A DNA stretch of 64,000 nucleotides from positions 134,053,386 through 134,117,385 of the forward strand of contig CM031595.1 of the NCBI GenBank assembly GCA_018398815.1. The letters are read 5' to 3'. Source of the stretch: Conus ventricosus (Eukaryota; Mollusca; Gastropoda; Neogastropoda; Conidae). The notes below the pieces were generated by a model. It made no database searches, was not told where the DNA came from, and saw only the letters and a program-made list of their open reading frames with translations. The number at the start of each line of letters is the position of its first letter. Within the stretch, counting starts at the first letter, position 1. Below, piece by piece: positions 56,022 through 64,000 of this stretch. Made by a program: the position numbers and the translations under genes.

Positions 56022-56206
56022 GTTATTTATCACACTGGAAGATGGCCAGTACATTTGAATCTGCTCGTTTCCATGCCTATTCAACAGAAGTTCTGAAATT
56101 AGACATGGTCACAAAGAAACTGTTGACTTTCTTCATCCTGGGTATGCAATACAAAATGAAGCCAGAACTTTGGACTGTGTCCCGAAAAAGAATTTTCCCT
56201 TTTAAG
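56022..56206 (+). CDS. Thioesterase-like gene, first visible exon
   Basis: Acceptor TTTCAG before GTTATTTATC; donor AAG/GTCAGT. Encodes YLSHWKMASTFESARFHAYS through SRKRIFPFK. It is the first half of hotdog domain 1. (TG)n lies just upstream and (AC)n begins about 17 nt downstream. Confidence 0.8.
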
Positions 56207-56236
56207 GTCAGTGAATGGAACACACAGACACACAGA

Positions 56237-56318
<82 letters not shown>

Positions 56319-59300
56319 ACTGGTCAGCTCTGGTAACACTTTCAAAATTTTCCTTCCAGCAGAAGGCTAAAAAAAACCGATCCTTATGCAACTGCACAAT
56401 GGTCCCAAAATAGAATCCTGTCCCTCAAATCCAACAAAATTCATAGATCACATTCTGTTAAACTCTCTTAAACTGAACAATTTATTTAGAAGATCAAAAG
56501 TTTGAGTATAATGACAAAATATCATGGAAACAATTTCTGGAACTTTCTAGAAGCCTGTTGCACTTTCTGGAAGCTTCTGAGTCTTTCAAGAAACTTGTTT
56601 TAATTTTTATTTATGTTCCCATATCTGCCAATGCCATTAAAAAAAATGCAACCTGCTTAGTTGCTGTGCAAGGAGTATAACTGTGTTCTGTACCGATTGA
56701 AAACAATTAATACCATAAGCCAAGAATGGTAGTGGGGGAGAGGGTGGGGAGGGCACAGTATAGTCAGTTGTGGATAGCATGCTTTGCTGGCATTTCTTTA
56801 ATATGCAGAAGATGCTGTTCTGGCATGTGTAGCAGAGGCTTACTTCTAGTGATGAAGTTTGCAGAATGGAATCTGTTAATCTGCATGCTGAGGCATGTTG
56901 AATATTTGCAAGTGAAAAGAAAGGTTTTCAGAACAAGCTTCTGGTAAAGTTTTAAAACAAAATGCTTTCCTAATGAGTAACACTGTGTGATGGTTAGCAA
57001 TTAAATGACAAGAATACGGAAACAAACTGCAACGTTGGTGAAAATGAGCCACAGTACAAAGAAACATACAAGCCACAGCACAAGGCAAGGTTTTTGTAAA
57101 TATATAATACAAAACCAACAAATGCATTTTCAACATTTTTTTTTTTTACAGGCATCATGAATAGTGAATGCAGATAGTCCACAAAATAATGTGCCCCAGA
57201 TTGTTGTCAGCAGGTGAATGAAATGATTACAAGCTGATGCCAGTGTTGAATTGCCCATTGCTGGGAATGTCAAATGGACAACCACTATGCTAATTAACAA
57301 AGCAGTCAAGTCATCGGTATATTGATTGAAACTGCTGACAAGATGAAAGTGTTGAAAACAACATACATATACAGAAGCATACATACGTGTATTACGGAGT
57401 CATTGTGCATGTGTCTATGGATGTGTGTGTGAATGTCCTTTGTAAAGTTTAATGTATAGGACATATTTCCCTGGTAATTACAAGTGCAACCACACTCTTC
57501 GCAAAAATGTATAACAAACACACAAACAGAGATACAGGTAAAATAGTACATAGATCTTATAACTAGACTTTTTCAGCGACACTAAACACATTATAGTCTG
57601 AACAAGATTTTCTTTCATACTCTCAAAGACCTGCTCAACTGTTCATAACATGGAACAAACAAATGAAATTTTATGTAAAACAGAATCAGGCTCTAGTGGA
57701 CTTCTCCAACATGGTGAACAGTCACATTGTCTCATTTTTTTACGGTGTACTGATAAGACACAGTAACAGGCTGATAAGAGTAATGAGGGTGGAGGGAGAG
57801 GAAAGAAAATCATTCCAATGTGTATTTGATCACTCTAAAAGTGCTCTTTATTCTTCCATTTAACGTACTTGATCATGAGTGTATAAAAATATGCAAGCAA
57901 ATTATTAGTCTGTTTTGAACAGGTGTCAGCGCAATTGATCTTTTCTTATCAGTGCGCCTATCATTCATCATTTTTTCCCTTTCTTTGGCGTTTAGGGAAA
58001 GGAAAGGTCTTTTGTTTGTCATCTTTTGAGCTGTCCAGCTACAAGGGTACAGCAAGACTTTTCCCACCACCCCCTCTCCTTTCCCCTAGGCATGTTGAAA
58101 TAAGCATGAGCAGTTTTTGATTTTACTTGCAAAAAGTCTCTGGGTTTGTTTTTTTTTAAAACCAGAAGTAAATTTCCCTCATGCACGCCAGCCGTGGCTG
58201 TCCTGAAAGTTTGGATGTGTCCAGTGGAACCTGTGTGTACAAAGGGCTGTAAACAACATTAACTGGATTGAATTGTTTCTCAGTTTGGATTGAATTGATC
58301 TCTGCCATGGGTTTTACACAAGTCCCATATGATGTTAAATTGGACAGTTAGTGTATTGTTAACCTTAGTTGCACAGGTCATGGCTGGATGCAACTGTGGC
58401 ACTGTTCATTCTCATTTCTCTGGAGCCTGTCTATTTCCAGTGCTTTTAAGTGTTTGTTTATTTTCCCCTCCATGTCAGCTGTTCCCAAATCTTACTCAAT
58501 GCAATGTTTGCATGTTTAACTGAGGATGAATAATCACAAGAACATGAGGATATCTTTTCATGTAGATTCTTTATTCATTGAATAATGGTTTATCATACGA
58601 GACTGATTTTTTTTTAACTTGCTCAAGAAATCAGATCATCCCTGTGATATGTTGGTGGGTTTTTTGTTGTTGTTGTTGTTTATTTGTTGTTTTTTTTTTC
58701 AGATTAGTGTGGAAATTAGTGATCTTGGTCAGTCATCAGTGACATTGTACTCTGAAATGGTCAACAAGTTAAACAATGAAACAGTGGCCTCCTGTCTCTG
58801 CAAGATAATCCTTGTGTCCTTGGCAACACGGAGACCGGTCCCCTTACCTGACTGGTATGGTCAGATGTTTGCAGCTGCTGGTGAGCGCCAGAAAAGATCT
58901 TTGTCGCTTACAAGGACGGTTCCAGAGGTGAGGCTTTCCCAGTTTTCTGTCCTGTGGTAAATTGCGAAGCCTGGATGACTTTTGCCCTTGATGGAATTCT
59001 ACTTCACTTGTTCTTGTATGTGTCCTCTTTTGCTTTCTGCTACTCTCTGCAGTAGAACCAGTTCATGAAAGTTGCAACTTTTCCCCCCTCCGTTTTATTT
59101 GTGTACACAGTCACATTGTAGCACATCTCTTTGGTTAATATTTGTCTGTTTTCCTTTTTTTTTCTTTTGATGATTTCATTCTCATTTGTCTGGTATTCTT
59201 TTTTTCTGTTATTGATTTCGTTAACTTGCTCTGACCCCAATCGGCACATTTGACATCCAAGCACCAGTTTGCTGTCAGTTCTGTGCTGCTTTGAATACTA

Positions 59301-60554
59301 AGTAGACATTAAAAACTTTACAAATGGCTGTTGCTTTTAACACTTGTACATGTATCATGAAATGATGAATCTAAACACAAGACATTCCTCCACCCCACCC
59401 AAGGCCCCTTCTGCCCTTCCCGCCACCACCCCACCCCTCTGAAAGCTTCCTGGTATACAGATAGACAGATTCTAAAGAGCGAAACTGCAGGAGAGAAACA
59501 GGTTCATAATGAGGCTGATTGATATCTAAATCCATCTAAGATTATACATAAAAAAATTATTAAAAAAAGAATCTGCATTGAAGAAATGAAAGGAGCAGAG
59601 AAAAGCTTTTATTGCGGAAGTGTTTACCAGATCAATGCTGTTCGTCTTTCGGAGCAGGTGACATCCGCATACTGTTACCATGTTACGGTGGCAGCCAGCG
59701 ACACGGATGCAAATAGACACACCAACCAAGCCAGCTATGTCCGCTTCTGCTGTGATGCTGCTCAGGATGCGATCAGGGCCCAGGGTTTACGTGGATTTCA
59801 CCAAGACATCGCCAGATACCCTCTGACAGTAAGAACAGTGGGGAAAAGGGGAAGTAATCTAGTGTGGGGGGTGGGAAGTAGCCTTGTGCCTGGATGTGTG
59901 GGTGTGTGCCTGAAGACATGTGTATTCAGTACATGCTTGGAATGGTGGTCATGCAATTGATGTAACTGGAGAAGTGGACAGACTGGCAATTGATGTAACT
60001 GGAGAAGTGGACAGACTGGCAATTGATGTAACTGGAGAAGTGGACAGACATGGCAATTGATGTAACTGGAGAAGTGGACAGATTGTTTCTCATGACAGTT
60101 CAGATGAGTATTGAGTAGTTGTCTTTTCCAGCCATGGTTTGTACATAATCCTACATGTGAACTGACTTTTCTCAGTGAGTTGTAGCAAGTATGATTTTGA
60201 CGAGTCCCCCCTTCCCCCCTCTCTTCTTGCCCAATTTTTTTCTTTTCAGATGAAGGGGATGGAAGGAAAGGATATTTTATTCTACTCTATGGTTAACAAT
60301 ATGGAGGGAAATATTTTTGTTTCACTGTTATGATTTGAGATCGTTTGTGTGTGTGTGTGAAAGAAAGATTATGTGTGCGTTTGTGTGGCACACACACAGA
60401 CACACACACACTTATGCACACACACACACACACACACTCACACTTACACACTCACACGCACACATACTTACACACTAAACGCATGCATGCACGCGCACAC
60501 AAAACACACACACACACACATGCACACATGAACAGACACACACACTCATGCACA

Positions 60555-60611
<57 letters not shown>

Positions 60612-60882
60612 CACACACCACACACACACAAGATGTTTGGTATGTCTTCCAGGAGCGGCAGGTGATATACGTTGGTGACAGTAATGTCTTTTTCAGGAGC
60701 ATGAAGTGATCTACATTGGTGAGAGCATCACGGGAGACGCATTACAGGTGTATGTATGGCAGCCAGAAAATCGGACAGACAAGATCCTCTTTGTCATCAA
60801 ACGACAAGGTTCAGGGAGCCAGTTGACTGTGATATTTCAGGCCTACATGATCTTTCAAATGAAACATATGGCAAGAATGTAA
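56022..60882 (+). CDS. Hotdog-fold thioesterase-like gene, four visible coding exons (5' end not found)
   Basis: Exons 56022-56206, 58703-58927, 59658-59828 and 60697-60882 join in compatible phases (phase 0 at the three internal junctions) with AG acceptors and GT donors. The conceptual product is about 256 residues plus a missing N-terminus. The first half (FESARFHAYSTEVLKLD, MKPELWTVSRKRIFPF, RRPVPLPDWY) and the second half (VAASDTDANRHTNQASYVRFC, EVIYIGESITGDALQVYVWQ) fit a double-hotdog acyl-CoA/acyl-ACP thioesterase-like family found in many invertebrates. SDTDANRHTNQ is the expected active-site segment. The exact substrate is unknown. No start Met exon was found upstream; the first visible exon needs one base from a preceding exon. 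The exons have no frameshift, unlike the transposons around them. Confidence 0.85.
56223..56318 (+). repeat. (AC)n tract just downstream of the exon
   Basis: Pure AC from about 56239 to 56316, with slightly interrupted AC before it. Complementary in RNA to the (GU)n upstream of the exon. Confidence 0.95.
56319..58702 (+). other. Intron of the thioesterase-like gene
   Basis: 2.5 kb intron (56207-58702 in full). No nested gene or recognised repeat apart from short T-runs and a (TTG)n run just before the acceptor. Confidence 0.7.
58703..58927 (+). CDS. Thioesterase-like gene, second visible exon
   Basis: 75 codons from ISVEISDLGQSSVTLYSEMV to SLTRTVPE. Acceptor TTTTTTTTTCAG, donor GAG/GTGAGG. 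It completes hotdog domain 1 and the PVPLPDWY linker. Confidence 0.85.
58928..59657 (+). other. Intron of the thioesterase-like gene
   Basis: 730-bp intron, nothing recognised inside. Confidence 0.7.
59658..59828 (+). CDS. Thioesterase-like gene, third visible exon (active-site segment)
   Basis: 57 codons: VTSAYCYHVTVAASDTDANR to DIARYPLT. Acceptor GGAGCAG, donor ACA/GTAAGA. Carries the SDTDANRHTNQASYVRFC motif at the start of hotdog domain 2. Confidence 0.85.
59950..60083 (+). repeat. 34-36-bp tandem repeat, 4 copies, in an intron
   Basis: Unit GGCAATTGATGTAACTGGAG plus AAGTGGACAGACT. Confidence 0.95.
60343..60632 (+). repeat. (GT)n then long (AC)n tract in an intron
   Basis: Short GT run at 60343-60358 followed by AC-rich sequence 60387-60632, ending 20 bp before the first of two acceptor sites. 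Confidence 0.95.
60653..60680 (+). other. Duplicated splice acceptor and exon start
   Basis: TCTTCCAG followed by GAGCGGCAGGTGATATACGT and TGGTGACA closely resembles TTTTTCAG/GAGCATGAAGTGATCTACAT and TGGTGAGA 44 bp downstream. Use of this upstream acceptor would shift the frame and meet a TGA after about 18 codons. Confidence 0.7.
60697..60882 (+). CDS. Thioesterase-like gene, last exon
   Basis: 61 codons plus TAA: EHEVIYIGESITGDALQVYV, WQPENRTDKILFVIKRQGSG, then VIFQAYMIFQMKHMARM. Acceptor CTTTTTCAG. It completes hotdog domain 2. No AATAAA was found close downstream. Confidence 0.85.
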   Translation, partial: EHEVIYIGESITGDALQVYVWQPENRTDKILFVIKRQGSGSQLTVIFQAYMIFQMKHMARM

Positions 60883-61539
60883 GCAGAGGTAACACAGTGG
60901 GATTGAGTTTTGTTGGCAGTATTTTTGTTTCATTCTTTCTTGTGTTTCACATGAAACAGTGCTTGTGTGAATGTGAATTTTTGCCCGTGGTAAAGTTTGA
61001 TACTGACATTTTCTCAGTGATAGGGGAAACAAGCCTTCCAGTGTGAGAGATTGTGATAGGTTCTTTTCAACAGCGTTTTTAAAGCAGAAATTCTAAGTAC
61101 TGCACAGTTTTGTGTGTTCCATCCAGTCTTTCTCAGACTTCTACTGCCTTTTTCAAGTGATATGACTCAAGAACCTGAGAGCTTCACCAACTTCATCAAC
61201 GATAGAGTTACCACCCTTCCTTGTACATCATGTTCTTTCCCCCCAGGACATCTGCAAGTGGAAGAAACTCCCAGTGCTCACAACGTCAGCTTCCATCCTT
61301 GAGTTGTTTATGATAGGGCTCGGTCGGAGCAGTCCCTTGCAGCCACTCTATGGCAACCAGTGAAACCCAATGACTTGTACACAGTTTTAATCTACAGCTT
61401 CTGACTAGGAATACAGAGGAGCCTCCTGATATTTACTTTGAAAAATCAGCTGAAATCAGGCCTCTGCAGGGAGGGGTCTCGATAGGGAGGATGATACTAC
61501 GGTATCATAGATATCCATAATCAATCATCCAAAGGCATT
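60883..61539 (+). other. Probable 3' UTR and flanking DNA
   Basis: No further coding exon recognised. No canonical polyadenylation signal seen. Confidence 0.4.
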
Positions 61540-62130
61540 CACACAGTAATTCAAACTTGCAAGGTGTAAGTCTCTTAGACACGCACTACATGTACAATAG
61601 AAAACTTTTCAATCATGTTTGCGGTGTTAGGACAGCCCTGATGTGGCCCTTTGCGATCGGCTGGGCTATAAGCAACATTATCTTATCTTATCTTCCGGTG
61701 TTAGGAGAAAAATATACACCCCAAGATGCCAGTGGGACCCAGAAGGTGCTGAACCAACCAGCCGGAAGCAGTCTTGCATGATCCATTGGAGCCTGCGCTG
61801 TGTTGACATAAGGCACAGGCACATATATGGCATTCTGTTAAGACATCCAGGATCATAACCGCTCCGTTGCAGATGCCATAGTGAGAAGGATGTGACACAA
61901 CGGAATCTCCACAGAAGCATCCCCATGGGCGTTCTGGTATTTCGTGATTGCAGAGCCCACCGGCAAAAGAACGCCACCATCAAGCACACTGCTGCAACGC
62001 ATCCTGCAGCCCTGCTCGTTGCTGGTTTGCTGACAGTGAAACCAGTACAACTCCAGACACAGCCAAGCTTTCACCACATGGTCTTATGTGACTCAAAAGA
62101 GAATCAAAGTAGCAGTCTTTCCTGCTGTCA
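61540..62130 (+). repeat. Dispersed repeat family C, copy 3, interrupted by a LINE tail
   Basis: Contains the three blocks of this family in order: AAGGTGTAAGTCTCTTAGAC (61560), CCAGAAGGTGCTGAACC (61738) and GCAGAGCCCACCGGCAAAAG (61952). A partial further copy lies at 62210-62355 (AAAGGTGCCAATGTGACCCT, CAGGCACGCACAAAGGCATT). Confidence 0.65.
61633..61695 (+). mobile_element. 63-bp severely truncated LINE insertion
   Basis: CAGCCCTGATGTGGCCCTTT to TTATCTTATCTTATCTTC is the last part of the nested LINE family (compare 50820-50881). CGGTGTTAGGA flanks it at 61622-61632 and 61696-61706, an 11-bp target duplication. Confidence 0.9.
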
Positions 62131-62523
62131 AGAGGACCTTCCCTGTGGTCAGAGGACTTTCCTCACCGTCACTGGCCTTTTCCAGAATCGGCCAAAAAGC
62201 AGATAATGAATACCCAAAGGTGCCAATGTGACCCTGAAAAGTACCGCCACACCTGCCAAACCAACCAGATGGGAGCATCCTGTACCACATAGATACCTCT
62301 GCTGAGTTGATTCAGAACGCAGGCACGCACAAAGGCATTCTGTTTAGACATTAACCCCTTGAGTGTTTTCCGACCAAATGTTTGGTCTGTCAAGTAGTTT
62401 GCCTTCAGTGCCTCCGCCAGAATATTCTGTTGGCAGTTTATATTTCATACAACCATCTCATTAAATATTGCTTAGATCTCGGACGAAGTCGCGATGGTCG
62501 ACTATCGATTTGTATCGATTCTT

Positions 62524-62532
62524 ATAAAAAGA
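62524..62532 (+). promoter_or_regulatory. Candidate TATA box
   Basis: TATAAAAAG preceded by CGATTCT. A strong donor-like CAG/GTGAGA lies at 62696-62704, as expected for a short first exon. It could belong to an LTR or to a host gene continuing to the right. Confidence 0.45.
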
Positions 62533-62979
62533 CAACCCCAGTCCCCCCTCTCCTGCGCACTTCCTCTTCCGGTGTCCGTCTAGCGTCACTTTTATTTTCG
62601 CCAGCTACCGTACGGAGCTGTTTTCTACACGCGTGGTACTAATCATAAGCCCTGAACTTCATTTTTCCAGACGAACACGAGGTTTTGACCAAGAACTCAG
62701 GTGAGATCGTTCCATTATGTTTCTTTGATTGTGAAGAGAAATTTGAGGAATGGTATCCACAGATCGTGTTTGAGAATCGTCAAGAGACAACTGTGGACAT
62801 AACTGGGTAGTTTTGAGTGTTGATCCAGCGACTCCGGTGACAGTGTGAAACCGACCGGTCGGTCGCTCTCTCTTTCGCTGTATTCTAGTGTACCAGTAGA
62901 GCTAGTGTCACAAAAGAGTGTGTCACAAGTTAGTCTTTTCAAAACTCCTCAGAGTATTGGTGTTTCTCATTTTGTTGTT

Positions 62980-64000
62980 ATAGTGTCAGTTTGTGGGTTT
63001 GAAACTACAATAATGACAGAAGGAACCAGTAGTAGCCACGTGGAAATCACGGACACCTTTCAGTCACTACTGGGTGTAAGAGGGGTCTAGCTCGTCCACG
63101 ACTCAGCCCACCAATCTAAAGGCAAGAAGAGAACAATCCAGAAAAGAAAATGGCTACACCTAAAGCATCAAACCGACAACGTGCCCCCACGACCGGTGCA
63201 AATGTTCTAGAAGATCTTCACAGGGGGCAAGGGAAATGACCAACACCTCTACAAAGAACACGCGCCATCATCGACAACCAAATCAGGTAATATGGCGGAT
63301 ACACTCAATGATGACAGGTCTGATGAGGACTTTCCAGACAATAGCCAAAGTTCGAGTGTTGGTCAACTGACGTACGGGCTCAGAGAGATCCTCTGGTGAA
63401 ACAGCCCTTCCAGTTGACCGGTGCCTACGAGCACCCAGGACCGCAGAGTGACAGGCACCTGCCAGGGTCCTATAACCGGTCGAAGCGCCAGCGCGTCAGC
63501 GCAAGAACAGAGTGCGTGTGTACCAACGCTCGACCGAAGCCCTAGTGCACACGCACAGGGACATGGACAGGTCACAGTACCAGTGCGAACGCACTTGACC
63601 AGGGTACTAGTGCACTAGCACGTGACCGTAGTCCGGGCGCACTGAGAAGAGGTCAAAGTACACATGCTCTCACGCCCAGATACGATCCCAGTGCACACGC
63701 CACCATTAGTGCGGACGCACTGGAAAGGGCGCGTGCACTCTCACTGGCTCAACTACTTGAGAGTAGTCAACGAGTGGATTCACAAGCACGCTCAAGAGCG
63801 AACATTGAGGCTTTTCCTCCACAACTACAATGCAGTCCAGTTCTGCGGGATAACCTCCCTTACGACAGACAGAACACGTCCGACTCTTCAATTATGAGCA
63901 GGCACTGAGGAGCCAAGGACTTACGCCACGGAGTGATCAAGACTTGTACTCCTGGGAAGATTTACTGAGAATCAGCCAGCGCCCAGTGTCCTTTGACCAA
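62980..64000 (+). other. Frameshifted coding-like region running off the window
   Basis: An ATG at 63013 opens MTEGTSSSHVEITDTFQSLL, followed by a donor-like GGTGTAAGA. Further on, fragments in different frames look coding: NMADTLNDDRSDEDFPDNSQ (about 63290-63350) and ALSLAQLLESSQRVDSQARS, NIEAFPPQLQ, NTSDSSIMS (about 63735-63895). Between 63480 and 63720 a Ser/Ala-rich stretch arises from repeats of the type AGTGCACACGCAC. It resembles the start of a retroelement Gag more than a housekeeping gene, but no domain was recognised and there is no second LTR in the window. Confidence 0.3.

Noticed and set aside
60343..60632. A second exon bracketed by GT and AC tracts
   Set aside because: The GT run here is only about 16 nt and no coding exon lies between the tracts.

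Overview
The window is animal nuclear DNA, most likely from a marine mollusc and probably a gastropod. That placement is an inference from the very long (GT)n/(AC)n tracts, the mixture of Ty3/gypsy and non-LTR elements, tRNA-derived SINEs, and intron-split genes; no species marker was recognised. It is a draft assembly: it contains a run of exactly 1000 N (34619-35618), and paired LTRs differ almost only by single-base indels, so many frameshifts in the mobile elements may be base-call errors rather than real decay.

Layout. 1-6332: a minus-strand Ty3/gypsy element with about 1.3 kb LTRs and integrase placed before reverse transcriptase (Gmr1-like order), inserted in or beside a piggyBac transposase remnant (6333-6862). 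7-10.7 kb: simple repeats and dispersed repeats. 10738-15318: a second Ty3/gypsy element with 1.35 kb LTRs and a 4-bp target duplication, whose interior is a gag start fused to an integrase C-terminus. 15.3-21 kb: microsatellites, a dispersed repeat family and a diverged tandem duplication. 21017-25400: a minus-strand PHD/endonuclease/RT LINE (CR1-like) carrying a 2A-like motif that is split by a tRNA-derived SINE (24464-24785). 25.5-26.6 kb: (CT)n, a 47-bp tandem repeat and (GT)n. 26645-34413: a nearly complete third Ty3/gypsy element (gag-PR-RT-RH-INT) with 926/930-bp LTRs, a tRNA-Leu-type primer site and an array of five related hairpins in its 3' noncoding region. After the gap lies a zinc-finger LINE fragment (35619-36419). 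37427-50881: an RNase H-bearing I/Jockey-group LINE in three nested copies whose target duplications can be read. 51320-52217: the 3' end of another LINE.

The only convincing host gene lies at 56022-60882 on the plus strand: four coding exons of a hotdog-fold thioesterase-like protein, with all visible splice sites in agreement and its first exon(s) not identified. One exon is bracketed by complementary (GT)n and (AC)n tracts, and the last exon has a duplicated splice acceptor. From 62360 to the end there is a TATA-box promoter-like region followed by frameshifted coding-like sequence that runs off the window.

The most noteworthy observations are the SINE that splits a 2A motif, the five-hairpin array in the LTR element, the three-level LINE nesting, the exon bracketed by complementary repeats, and the integrase-first element.
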